This document shows, piece after piece, positions 1-8,306 of a stretch of DNA of 54,575 nucleotides. The DNA comes from Pseudomonadota bacterium. GTDB lineage: Bacteria > Pseudomonadota > Gammaproteobacteria > Xanthomonadales > Xanthomonadaceae. The notes under the pieces are model-generated. The model saw nothing but the letters and a program-made list of their open reading frames with translations. It ran no database searches and had not been told where the DNA came from. A program made the position numbers and the translations under genes. Position 1 is the first letter of the stretch; the number at the start of each line of letters is the position of its first letter. The stretch lies in assembly GCA_018241125.1 (NCBI GenBank), contig JAFEEL010000063.1, positions 1 through 54,575 of the forward strand, written 5' to 3'.

Positions 1-3000
1 AGGAAGGTGGCGAACAGCATGCCGCCGATCACGCCGGTACCCAGCGCATGGCGAGCGTTGGCGCCGGCGCCGCTGGAAATCGCCATCGGGGTGACGCCCA
101 TGATGAAGGCGAACGAGGTCATCAGGATCGGCCGCAGACGCAGCCGCGCCGCGCCCATCACCGCCTCGCGCAGGCTGCGCCCGGCCTTCTGTTCGGCGAT
201 CGCGAACTCCACGATCAAGATCGCGTTCTTGGCCGCCAGACCGATGATCGTGATCAGTCCGACCTTGAAGAAGATGTCGTCCGGCAACCCGCGCGCCATC
301 GCCGCGACCACCGCGCCCAGCACGCCCAGCGGCACGATCGCCAGCACCGCCACCGGCACCGACCAGCTTTCGTACAACGCGGCAAGGCACAAGAACACCA
401 CCAGGATCGATAGCGCCAGCAGCATCGGGCCTTGCGCGCCGGAGAGGATTTCCTGATAGGACTGCCCGGCCCAGTCGTAGCCGAAGCCCTTGGGAAGTTG
501 CTGGTCGACGATGTCCTGCATCTTTTGCATGGCCTCGCCGGAGCTGTGCCCGGGTGCCTGGCTGCCGACGATCTCCATCGCCGAATAGCCGTTGTAGCGG
601 GTCAGCGTCGGCGCGTTCTGCGTCCAGCTCGCGTGCACCACGTCGGCCAGCGGGATCATGCCGTCGCCCGGCACCGCCGGATTGGCCTTGGCGCTGGGCG
701 TGTAGATGTAGCGCAGCGCGTCCGGGCCCATGCGGAACGGCGCGTCGGCCTGCATGATCACGCGCTTGATGCGGCCCTGATAGAAGAAGTCGTTGACGTA
801 CACCGGCGCCAGCATCAGCCCGATCGCCGAATAGATGTCGCCCACCGACAGCCCCATGGACTGCGCCTGCGTGCGGTCCACCGTCAGTTGCAGTTCCGGC
901 GCGGGCGGCAGGCCGTTCGGGCGCACCCCGACCAGCGCCTTGTCCTTGGCCGCGGCGGCCAGCAGTTGCCCGGTCGCCTGCTGCAACGCCGCTTCGCCGG
1001 CACCGGAGCGATCCTGCAAGAACATGTCGAAGCCGCCGAAGCGGCCCAGCCCGCTCACCGTAGCCTGATTGATGACGAAGATGGTGCCATCGCGGATACC
1101 GAACAGCCGCCCGTTCATTTTTTCGATGAACTGCGCTGCGGTGATGCTGCGCTTGGACCAGTTCTTCAGGCGCACGAAGGCCATGCCGGCATTTTCGCTG
1201 GAGCCGATGAAACTGAAGCCGGCCACGTCGAACATGCCCTCCACCGCCGGATCGGCTGCAATGACCTGACGCACCTGGGCCATCACCGCTTCGGTGCGCT
1301 GGATCGACGCGCCCGGCGGCAGTTGTGCCAGCACCAGCACCGAGCCCTGGTCTTCGTCGGGCAGAAAACTGCTGGGCAGCTTGACGAACAACCATCCGCA
1401 CAGCACGGTCAGCACGACAAAGGCCGTCAGCCAGCGCGGCGCGTGGCGCACCGCGCGGCCAACGTGGCCCAGGTAGGTGTGGCGCAGCCATTCAAAGGTG
1501 GCGTTGAACCAGCGGAATAGCGGATTGCGTGCGTGCGGGTGCTCCACCTTCAACAGGCTGGCGCACAGCGCCGGCGTGAAGCCGAGCGCGAGGAAGGCCG
1601 ACAGCGCCATCGCGATGGCGATAGTCAACGCGAACTGCTTGTAGATCTCGCCGGCGCTGCCGCTTTGCAGCGCGCTGGGGATGAACACCGCCGCCAGCAC
1701 CACCGCGATCGCCACCACCGCACCGGTGATCTGCTGCATCGCCTTGATGGTCGCCAACCGCGGCGGCAGGTGTTCTTCGCTCATGATGCGTTCGACGTTC
1801 TCGATCACCACGATCGCGTCGTCCACCACGATGCCGATCGCCAGCACCATGCCGAACAAGGTCAGCTGGTTGACCGTGAACCCGATCGCCCACATGCCCA
1901 GGAACGTGCCCAGCAGCGCCACCGGGATCACCAAGGTGGCGATCACCGTGGCGCGCAGGTTCTGCAAGAACACCAGCATCACCAGGAACACCAGCGCCAG
2001 CGCTTCGAACAAGGTCTTGACCACTTCCTCGATCGAGGCCTTGACGAAGGTCGACGTGTCGTAGGCCGGGAACCAGTGGATGCCCTGCGGGAAGCTCGGC
2101 TGCAACTGCGTCATCTTCGCGCGCACCGCATCGGCCACCGCCAGCGCGTTGGCGCCGGCCGACAATTGCACCGCGAAACCGGCGGCGGTAGCACCGTTGT
2201 AGCGCGCCGAAAATCCGTAGCCCGAAGCGCCGAACTCGACCCGCGCCACGTCGCCCAAGCGCACCGTGGTGCCGTCGGGATTGGCGCGCAACACCACGTC
2301 GCGGAACTGCTGCACCGAATCGAAGCTGCCCTCGGCGGTCACCGATGCCTGAAAGCCCTGACCCGGGACCGCCGGATCGGCACCGATCGAACCAGCGGCG
2401 AACTGCACGTTCTGCGCCCGCAATGCGGCCAGCACCTGGGTCGCCGACAAGCCATAGCCGTGCAGCTTGTCCGGGTCGAGCCAGATGTTCATCGCGTACT
2501 CGCCGCCGAACTGGTGCGCGCTGCCCACGCCGGGCAGGCGCGCGATCTGGTCGAGGATGCGCGAGGCGATCAGGTCATTGAGCGCGGCCAGGGTGACCTT
2601 CGGGTCGTCGGCGCGCATGCCCACCACCATCAGGAAGGCGGCATTCGACTTGGCGACCACGATCCCTTGCTGCACCGCTTCGGCCGGCAGGCGCGGGGTG
2701 GCCAGCGCCACCTTGTTCTGCACCTGCACCTGCGCGGTGTCCGGGTCGGTGCCGGGCTTGAAAGTGAGGGTGATGCTCGATTCGCCGCCGGCGCTGGACG
2801 ATGAGGTGAAAAACAGCAGATTATCGATGCCGGAAAGCTGCTGCTCGATCACCTGGGTGACCGCGCGCTCGGTGGTGGACGCGCTGCCGCCGGGATAGGT
2901 GGCGCTGACCACCACCTGCGGCGGGGCGATCGACGGATACGACTCCACGCCGAGGTTGCGGATCGCGAGCATGCCGCCGAGCGCGATCAGGATCGCCACG

Positions 3001-3041
3001 ACCCACGCGAACACCGGGTGGTCGATGAAAAACTTCGGCAT
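1..3041 (-). CDS. RND multidrug efflux transporter, HAE1/AcrB-MexB family (3' end outside window)
   Basis: Inner-membrane proton/drug antiporter of a tripartite efflux pump. The reading frame is open from ATG 3041 (MPKFFIDHPVFAWVVAI) to the window edge, about 1013 codons of an expected ~1050, so only about 35 C-terminal residues are missing. Visible family marks: the N-terminal cytoplasmic stretch and first TM helix, the TM4 proton-relay motif GIVVDDAIVVIENVERI with paired Asp, the TM10 Lys in GLAAKNAILIVEFA, and porter-domain motifs such as YPSIAPPQVVV. The adaptor gene lies 44 bp upstream on the same strand, so the two are probably co-transcribed. An outer-membrane channel gene may follow outside the window. 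The substrate cannot be predicted from sequence. I see no frameshift. Confidence 0.95.
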   Translation of the reverse strand, partial: MPKFFIDHPVFAWVVAILIALGGMLAIRNLGVESYPSIAPPQVVVSATYPGGSASTTERAVTQVIEQQLSGIDNLLFFTSSSSAGGESSITLTFKPGTDPDTAQVQVQNKVALATPRLPAEAVQQGIVVAKSNAAFLMVVGMRADDPKVTLAALNDLIASRILDQIARLPGVGSAHQFGGEYAMNIWLDPDKLHGYGLSATQVLAALRAQNVQFAAGSIGADPAVPGQGFQASVTAEGSFDSVQQFRDVVLRANPDGTTVRLGDVARVEFGASGYGFSARYNGATAAGFAVQLSAGANALAVADAVRAKMTQLQPSFPQGIHWFPAYDTSTFVKASIEEVVKTLFEALALVFLVMLVFLQNLRATVIATLVIPVALLGTFLGMWAIGFTVNQLTLFGMVLAIGIVVDDAIVVIENVERIMSEEHLPPRLATIKAMQQITGAVVAIAVVLAAVFIPSALQSGSAGEIYKQFALTIAIAMALSAFLALGFTPALCASLLKVEHPHARNPLFRWFNATFEWLRHTYLGHVGRAVRHAPRWLTAFVVLTVLCGWLFVKLPSSFLPDEDQGSVLVLAQLPPGASIQRTEAVMAQVRQVIAADPAVEGMFDVAGFSFIGSSENAGMAFVRLKNWSKRSITAAQFIEKMNGRLFGIRDGTIFVINQATVSGLGRFGGFDMFLQDRSGAGEAALQQATGQLLAAAAKDKALVGVRPNGLPPAPELQLTVDRTQAQSMGLSVGDIYSAIGLMLAPVYVNDFFYQGRIKRVIMQADAPFRMGPDALRYIYTPSAKANPAVPGDGMIPLADVVHASWTQNAPTLTRYNGYSAMEIVGSQAPGHSSGEAMQKMQDIVDQQLPKGFGYDWAGQSYQEILSGAQGPMLLALSILVVFLCLAALYESWSVPVAVLAIVPLGVLGAVVAAMARGLPDDIFFKVGLITIIGLAAKNAILIVEFAIAEQKAGRSLREAVMGAARLRLRPILMTSFAFIMGVTPMAISSGAGANARHALGTGVIGGMLFATF

Positions 3042-3085
3042 GCCCCGCTCCCTGCTGGTTGCTCAGCGCCCGATGCGCAAACCGC

Positions 3086-4288
3086 TCACGACTTGCCCGG
3101 CGGCTTGCCGGCATCGCCCGCGCTGCTGCCGGCCGCAGCCGGCGGCTGCCACGGCGTGGCCTTGGCGGACGCGCCGGGCTGCACTTTCGGAATGCCCGAG
3201 ACGATCACCTGCTCGCCCGGCTGCAAGCCCTGGCTGATGACCCAATCGCTGCCGTGCGTGCTGTCGGCGACCACGTCGCGACGCACCACCTTGCCATCGC
3301 TGCCGACCACCAGCACGAACGGCCCGATCGCGTCGCGCTGCAAGGCAGCTTGTGGCACGAGGTAGACGTTCTTCAACTCGCCCATGCTGGCGTTGAGGCG
3401 CACGTACAGCCCCGGCAGCAATACCCGCTTGGGGTTGGGAATGCGTGCGCGCAGTTCGATCGCGCCGGTGGCCGGATCGACCGCGGCGGCGGCGAAATCC
3501 AGCACGCCGGGCTGGTCGTACACCGTGCCGTCGGGCAGCGTCACCCGCACCTGCGCGGAGCCTGCGCCGGAAAGACTGGCATCGCCGTTGGACTGCATGT
3601 CGCGCAGCTTCTGCAACTCGCCGGCGCCGATCGAAAAATTCGCGTACACAGGGTCGATCTGCTCGACCGTGGTGAGCAAGGTCGCATCGCCCTGCCCGAC
3701 CAGCGCGCCCTCGGTCACCTGCTGCTGCCCGGCCCTGCCGGCGATCGGCGCGCGCACGTCGGCATAGCCCAGGTTGATCCGCGCCGCCTGCGCATTGGCC
3801 TGCGCCTGCTGCATCGCCGCCTGCGCGCTGCGCTCGGCGGCCAGCGCGTTGTCGAGGTCGGACTTGGCGATGAACTTGCCCGGCGCCAGCGAACGCGCGC
3901 GATCGGCGGCCACGTGCGCATTCGTGTACGTCGCCTTGGCCGCCGCGAGGCTGGCCTGCGCGGCATCCAGCGCGGCCTGCAGCGACGAGGGATCGATCTG
4001 GAACAGCGGCTGCCCGGCGGTCACGTCGCTACCTTCTGCGTACAGGCGCTTGCGCAGCACGCCGGGCACGCGCGCGCGCACGTCGGCGCTGCGGAAGGCC
4101 GACAGCCGACCAACCAGATCGCGTTGCAGGCTGACGTTGCCAGGCTGCACGGTGACCACGCCGACTTCCGGCGGCGGCGGCGTGCCGCCTTGCTGCTGGC
4201 CACTGCTGCCACACGCAGCCAGTGTCCACGGCAGCAGCGCGGCGAGGATGAGCGAAGACCACGACACGCGCATGCGCGACCCCGACAC
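3086..4288 (-). CDS. RND efflux periplasmic adaptor (membrane fusion protein, AcrA/MexA family)
   Basis: Periplasmic adaptor linking the RND pump to an outer-membrane channel. 400 aa. The N-terminus is a lipoprotein signal: a hydrophobic run followed by LAAC-GSS, with the lipobox Cys at about residue 25. Then come a beta-barrel/lipoyl half (VVTVQPGNVSLQRDLVGRL), a long alpha-hairpin rich in Ala and Gln (AALDAAQASLAAAKATY onward), the second lipoyl half (YADVRAPIAGRAGQQQV) and the C-terminal barrel with IPNPKRVLLPGLYVR. An internal Met six codons in (MRVSWSS) could be the true start. It lies 44 bp upstream of the pump gene and 18 bp downstream of bioD, all on the minus strand. Confidence 0.95.
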   Translation of the reverse strand: MSGSRMRVSWSSLILAALLPWTLAACGSSGQQQGGTPPPPEVGVVTVQPGNVSLQRDLVGRLSAFRSADVRARVPGVLRKRLYAEGSDVTAGQPLFQIDPSSLQAALDAAQASLAAAKATYTNAHVAADRARSLAPGKFIAKSDLDNALAAERSAQAAMQQAQANAQAARINLGYADVRAPIAGRAGQQQVTEGALVGQGDATLLTTVEQIDPVYANFSIGAGELQKLRDMQSNGDASLSGAGSAQVRVTLPDGTVYDQPGVLDFAAAAVDPATGAIELRARIPNPKRVLLPGLYVRLNASMGELKNVYLVPQAALQRDAIGPFVLVVGSDGKVVRRDVVADSTHGSDWVISQGLQPGEQVIVSGIPKVQPGASAKATPWQPPAAAGSSAGDAGKPPGKS

Positions 4289-4306
4289 GATGGCGACCGC
4301 GGGAGT

Positions 4307-5032
4307 CTAGCCGAAAGCGTGTTGGTGGCTACCGTGCCGGAAGTCAGCCACCACCCGCGCCGCCGTCGCCAATGCAGGATGCAGCGTTGCAGCAATGGCA
4401 CCGGGCGCATGCGGCAGCAGGCCCAGCGGCGGCGCACCCAGCATGCGTTCGAGGATGCCCAGCGTTTCCGGCAGATGCGCGAACTCCGGATCGACCGCAC
4501 TGCCGATCCAGCCCAGCAGCGGCAGGCCGTCGGCACGGATCGCACGCGCACTCAAGCGCGCGTGGTTGATGCAGCCCAGCCGCAGGCCGACCACCAACAG
4601 CACCGGCAGACCCCAATCCCGCGCCAGTTCGGCATGATCCAGGTCCACCGCCATCGGGCTGGCCCAGCCGCCGACGCCCTCGACCACGACCACATCGGCC
4701 TGTGCGCGCAGCGCATCGAATGCCACCCGCAGCCGCTCGCGCTCGATCGCCACGCCGACCGCGGCGGCGGCGATCTCCGGCGCGGTCGGCTCGGGCAGCG
4801 CGTAGGGATTGACCAGCGCGTAAGCGGGCTGTGGATCGCTCGCCGCAAGCAGGCGCAGGGCGTCGTCGTTGCGCCAGCCTTCCACCGTGTGCTCGCTGCC
4901 GCTGGCGACCGGCTTCATGCCGACCGCGCGCAAACCGCGTGCGCGCAGCGCATGCAGCAGCGCGCAGGAAACGGTGGTCTTGCCGATGCCGGTGTCGGTG
5001 CCGGTGATCAATACACCCCGCGCGGCGGTCAT
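4307..5032 (-). CDS. bioD: Dethiobiotin synthetase (ATP-dependent)
   Basis: Catalyses ATP- and CO2-dependent ureido-ring closure of 7,8-diaminopelargonate to dethiobiotin, the penultimate step of biotin synthesis, in the cytoplasm. 241 aa, the usual length. The P-loop GTDTGIGKTTVSCALL is at the N-terminus, KPVASGSE follows, and VVVEGVGGWASPMAV is the conserved second motif. The start at 5032 (MTAARGVLITG) is chosen because it puts the P-loop near residue 10 and because ATG overlaps the stop of the preceding membrane-protein gene (ATGA). The longer frame to 5140 reads into that gene. No other bio gene is in the window, so the pathway is dispersed. Confidence 0.95.
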   Translation of the reverse strand: MTAARGVLITGTDTGIGKTTVSCALLHALRARGLRAVGMKPVASGSEHTVEGWRNDDALRLLAASDPQPAYALVNPYALPEPTAPEIAAAAVGVAIERERLRVAFDALRAQADVVVVEGVGGWASPMAVDLDHAELARDWGLPVLLVVGLRLGCINHARLSARAIRADGLPLLGWIGSAVDPEFAHLPETLGILERMLGAPPLGLLPHAPGAIAATLHPALATAARVVADFRHGSHQHAFG

Positions 5033-5766
5033 GCCGAAGCCTGCGATGCGTGCAACCGCCGTTCGTAACGACGCAACGACACAGCAATCACGAGGTTGCC
5101 GAAATACAGATAGCCCGGCAGGCCCAACTGCCAGCGCCAACTCTCATCAGCGAACTTCAACAGCGCCCATGCGATCGCCACCGACACCGCAGCGACCAGA
5201 CACAGCAGTGCCCACCGCAGCACGCTCACCCGAGTCGCGATGCGTTCCTGCGAAGTCAGCGCCAACTCGTCGCGGCAGCGCCAAGCATGCAGGTACAACC
5301 GCCATACGACGGCGCACAAGGCACCATAGGCCAAGCCATAAGTCACGAACAAAGCCGGAATGTCGCGCCAGTCGCGCAGGCCGAAGTTCGCCGGCAACCA
5401 GCCGCTGCTGAGCAAGGCGAACAGCGAGCCGAACACCATCCGCAGCGGATAGACGAAAATCAGCACCAGAAAGACCAACAGCAGGCTCAAGCGCCGCGTC
5501 GGTGCATCGTCCAGACCGTAGCACCGGCTCCACTGGGTGTGCGCCGTCCAGAACGTCAGGATCAGCATGAAGCTGGCGGCGAAGGTCGGCACACTCTTCA
5601 GCGCCAGAATCAAATCGTCCACGCTGCGCGGCAGATGGTCGCCGGCGATCACCAGCAACGTCACCGCGAAGGCGAAGGCCGCATCGACGAACGCTTCCAG
5701 CCGGGTGGTCTTGTCGCCACGCTCGGCGGACGCTGCGGCAAACGATGACTCAGCCGATGGGCCCAT
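5029..5766 (-). CDS. TMEM175-like integral membrane protein (DUF1211 family)
   Basis: Probable cation (potassium) channel of the bacterial TMEM175/DUF1211 family. 245 aa, with several hydrophobic segments fitting six TM helices. The diagnostic first helix appears as RLEAFVDAAFAFAVTLLVIAGD, matching the family pattern R-x3-F-S-D-x2-F-A-x2-x-T-L-L except that the usual Ser before the Asp is Val here (FVD). Assignment rests on this helix and the overall topology; function is inferred. It overlaps bioD by 4 bp (ATGA), suggesting co-translation although the functions are unrelated. A weakly conserved paralogue with lost selectivity is also possible. Confidence 0.75.
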   Translation of the reverse strand: MGPSAESSFAAASAERGDKTTRLEAFVDAAFAFAVTLLVIAGDHLPRSVDDLILALKSVPTFAASFMLILTFWTAHTQWSRCYGLDDAPTRRLSLLLVFLVLIFVYPLRMVFGSLFALLSSGWLPANFGLRDWRDIPALFVTYGLAYGALCAVVWRLYLHAWRCRDELALTSQERIATRVSVLRWALLCLVAAVSVAIAWALLKFADESWRWQLGLPGYLYFGNLVIAVSLRRYERRLHASQASA

Positions 5767-5833
5767 GCCCGATCGCTCCTGTACATGGCCAAGGGGATGG
5801 CGCTGCTAGAATGCTTTCGAAATCGGAGAAACC

Positions 5834-6331
5834 ATGTTCGCCGCTGCCCAGCTTACCGGAAGCAAGCCCGAGCAATACGCGCAACTCGCGCAACAAGCGC
5901 GCGGCCTGCTGCATGGCGAGCGCGACCGCATCGCCAACGCGGCCAATCTTTCCGCGCTGGTGTATCACGCGTTGCCGGCGTTGAATTGGGTCGGTTTTTA
6001 TTTCTTCGATGGCCGCGAGCTCGTGGTCGGCCCGTTCCAGGGTCAGCCGGCCTGCGTGCGCATCGCGCTCGATCGCGGCGTGTGCGGCGCGGCCGCCACT
6101 TCGCGGCAGACCCAGCGCGTGGCCGACGTGAACGCCTTCCCCGGTCACATCTTCTGCGATGGGGCATCGCGCTCGGAACTGGTGGTGCCGCTGTTCGCGC
6201 GCGGCGCAAGTGGCAACGAGCAACTCGTCGGCGTGTTCGACCTTGACAGCCCGCAGCTCGACCGCTTCGACGCCGAAGACCAACGCGGGCTGGAAGCGCT
6301 CGCCCGCATCTGGCTGGAGGCCAGCGCATGA
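5834..6331 (+). CDS. msrC: Free methionine-(R)-sulfoxide reductase, GAF domain (fRMsr)
   Basis: Reduces free L-methionine-(R)-sulfoxide to methionine in the cytoplasm, using active-site cysteines. 165 aa, one GAF domain, the usual length. The three cysteines typical of fRMsr are present in family context: ACVRIALDRGVCGAAA (two) and HIFCDGASRSELVVP (the third, catalytic one). NWVGFYFF and VGVFDLDSP are further family signatures. GGAGA stands five bases before the ATG and fixes the start. The divergent gene starts at 5766, so the promoters of both must lie in the 67-bp gap. Its stop overlaps the next start (ATGA). Confidence 0.93.
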   Translation: MFAAAQLTGSKPEQYAQLAQQARGLLHGERDRIANAANLSALVYHALPALNWVGFYFFDGRELVVGPFQGQPACVRIALDRGVCGAAATSRQTQRVADVNAFPGHIFCDGASRSELVVPLFARGASGNEQLVGVFDLDSPQLDRFDAEDQRGLEALARIWLEASA

Positions 6332-6741
6332 GCGAGCCGGTGAAGCTGCCCAATATCGGGCCCAAATCCGCGGCGTGGCTGCGCCAGGTCGGCATCCGTT
6401 CGCGCGAACAACTGGTCGATGCCGGCGCGTTGGGCGCGTTCGTCAGGATCAAGCGTGCCGGCTTTCGCCCCGGCCTGAACCTGCTGTATTCGCTGGAGGG
6501 CGCGATCCGCGATTGTCATTGGCGCGAGGTTCCCGAGCAACGCCGCGCCGAACTGCTCGCCGCAGCCGATGCCGCCGGTGCCACTGCACCGCCGACACGC
6601 GGCAAGCCGATGCCGCCGGCCGAGCCGGTGCGCACGATCTGGTCGGACGACGCGCAGCGCGACGACGCGCAAGACACACATCGCGACGAGGATTTTTCGC
6701 ACAGCGGATTGGATTCGCGAGAAGGCGGCAGCGAGGACTGA
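6328..6741 (+). CDS. TfoX C-terminal-domain (helix-hairpin-helix) protein
   Basis: 137 aa. Residues 5-85 (KLPNIGPKSAAWLRQVGIRSREQL ... AFVRIKRAGFRPGLNLLYSLEGAIRDCHW) match the stand-alone TfoX_C domain, a helix-hairpin-helix fold. The rest is a low-complexity acidic and Arg-rich tail, probably disordered. The N-terminal domain of competence regulator TfoX is absent, so this should not be called the regulator itself. Function is unknown. It overlaps msrC by ATGA and is probably translated from the same message. Confidence 0.8.
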   Translation: MSEPVKLPNIGPKSAAWLRQVGIRSREQLVDAGALGAFVRIKRAGFRPGLNLLYSLEGAIRDCHWREVPEQRRAELLAAADAAGATAPPTRGKPMPPAEPVRTIWSDDAQRDDAQDTHRDEDFSHSGLDSREGGSED

Positions 6742-6782
6742 TCTTCGGCTGCCGTCCGCGCACGTGCCGCCGCAGCTTCGTC

Positions 6783-6802
6783 GTCCCGGCGCACGCCGGG
6801 AC
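6783..6802. repeat. REP-like perfect palindrome
   Basis: GTCCCGGCG-CA-CGCCGGGAC, a 9-bp stem with a 2-base loop, in the 113-bp gap between the convergent TfoX_C and LOG genes. No T-tract follows on either strand, so it looks more like a short interspersed palindrome than a classical terminator, though it could stop or protect both messages. Related hairpins occur at 38342-38361 and 41647-41666. Confidence 0.6.
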
Positions 6803-6854
6803 CCATTTTGATCTTCGCGTCACCGCCACGGATCGAGCACGCCACGGGCCAGGA

Positions 6855-7442
6855 TCACCGCGCGCGCACCACCGCATGGCCGATGGCGCTCGCATCCCAC
6901 GGCGGCGCGTTCGCTATAGCCGGCAACACGTCGTCCACGGTATCGACCAGCGTCCACATCGCACCGTGGACTTCGTTCATGAAGTTCTCGCCGATCACCT
7001 GCGTGCGCATGAAATCGGCCCACGGCGTCCAGTAACCGCGCGTGTTCAACAACACGATGGGCCGGTGGTAGATGCCCAATTGCTTGAGTGTGATCGCCTC
7101 GAACAATTCCTCCAGCGTGCCGCAACCGCCGGGCAGCGCGACCACCGCATCCGAGCCGGTGAGCAGGCGATGCTTGCGCTCGCGCATGTCCTCGACCAGC
7201 GGCAGCGCGCTCAGACTCGCGTGCGCGAGTTCAAGTTCCACCATGAAGCGCGGGATCACGCCGATGACTTCCCCGCCCACGCTGAGCGCGCCATCGGCCA
7301 GCGCGCCCATCGAACCGACCGCGCCACCGCCATAAACAATGGCATGACCGGCACGCGCCAAGGTCGTGCCGAGCGCGTGTGCATCGGCGCGATAATCGCG
7401 ATGGCTGTGCGCGCTGGCGGCGGCGTAGATGCAGATGCGCAT
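6855..7442 (-). CDS. LOG-family protein (TIGR00730; nucleoside-monophosphate phosphoribohydrolase type)
   Basis: 195 aa, single Rossmann-like domain. The family signature is complete: VYGGGAVGSMGALADGAL near the N-terminus and VALPGGCGTLEELFEAIT (PGGxGTxxE). Members hydrolyse nucleoside 5'-monophosphates to base and ribose-5-phosphate; some release free cytokinins. The substrate here is inferred from the family only. The start at 7442 (MRICIYAAAS) is chosen because the family begins within a few residues of this strand; the frame extends to 7535 without homology. It is convergent with the TfoX_C gene. Confidence 0.92.
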   Translation of the reverse strand: MRICIYAAASAHSHRDYRADAHALGTTLARAGHAIVYGGGAVGSMGALADGALSVGGEVIGVIPRFMVELELAHASLSALPLVEDMRERKHRLLTGSDAVVALPGGCGTLEELFEAITLKQLGIYHRPIVLLNTRGYWTPWADFMRTQVIGENFMNEVHGAMWTLVDTVDDVLPAIANAPPWDASAIGHAVVRAR

Positions 7443-7539
7443 GAGATCTCTATTTTGCTGAAACACGTGGCCGGAACGAACTTGTGCGGCGTCGACTGAT
7501 CCTGCCCATTTTTCGCGGACACCCAGCGGCGACACCGCG

Positions 7540-8196
7540 CTACCGCCCTCGCAGCGCTTCCACTTCCCGCCGCAAGCTATCCACTTCGGCTTCCAGCGCC
7601 TCCAGTCGTGCCTCCAGTCCAGCGCGCTTCGACGGCGCGTCGCTCACGAACTCGGCGGCGGACACCGGCCCGCACAGCAGGTGCATGTAGCGATCCTCGC
7701 GCTGGCCGGGCGCGCGGCCCAGGTTGACGACCAGCGCGGGCGTGTGTTGCAGCAGGCGTTCGAGCGCCGTCTTGCTCTCCTCGATATCCGCCGGCGGCGC
7801 CAGCCGCACCGTACGCGCATGCAATTCGGCCAGCGTCTGCGGCCCGCGCAGCAGCAGCACCGACAACAGCGCCTGCTGGCGCGCGGTGACCGACCAAACG
7901 GTCGCGAAACGATGGTCGTAGCGCTGCGCCCGCGCACCGTCCACGACCCGGATCAATCCCTTGCCGGTCATCTCGCGCAAGGCATGGCCGACCGCGCCGA
8001 CCTCCAACTCCATCACCGGCTCGCGATTGTTTTTCTGATTGCAGGCCAACACCACCGCATTGGCCGTCAGTGGATACGCGTCCGGCGTGGTGGCCTCCTT
8101 CTCGATCAGGCTGCCGAGAATGCGCGCTTCGATGGGTTCGAGGACGGCGATGGATGCGTCGCCAACAGCGTCGTCGCTGGATTGATTCAATGGCAT
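7540..8196 (-). CDS. YceH/DUF480 family protein
   Basis: 218 aa with the DUF480 signature LEPIEARILGSLIEKEATTPDAYPLTANAVVLACNQKNNREPVM, then a second winged-helix-like half (LSVLLLRGPQTLAELHAR) and a C-terminal coiled coil (ARLEALEAEVDSLRREVEAL). The family is widespread in proteobacteria and has a winged-helix structure but no settled function. The start at 8196 (MPLNQSS) is preferred because residues upstream in the 8262 frame have no family resemblance. No clear Shine-Dalgarno is visible, which leaves the start uncertain by some codons. Confidence 0.88.
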   Translation of the reverse strand: MPLNQSSDDAVGDASIAVLEPIEARILGSLIEKEATTPDAYPLTANAVVLACNQKNNREPVMELEVGAVGHALREMTGKGLIRVVDGARAQRYDHRFATVWSVTARQQALLSVLLLRGPQTLAELHARTVRLAPPADIEESKTALERLLQHTPALVVNLGRAPGQREDRYMHLLCGPVSAAEFVSDAPSKRAGLEARLEALEAEVDSLRREVEALRGR

Positions 8197-8306
8197 ACCG
8201 GTTTCGTGCTCATGGATGGGGATGTTTGGCGCACGGGAATGCCGATCGGAAGCAAAGCACAACAGCCCTGATCTGACCCGAAGCGGGCACTACTCTACGA
8301 TACGCC

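Noticed and set aside
7-3000. Long plus-strand ORFs opposite the RND pump and other genes
   Set aside because: Antisense shadows of high-GC genes; composition is Arg/His/Gln-rich and there is no homology.
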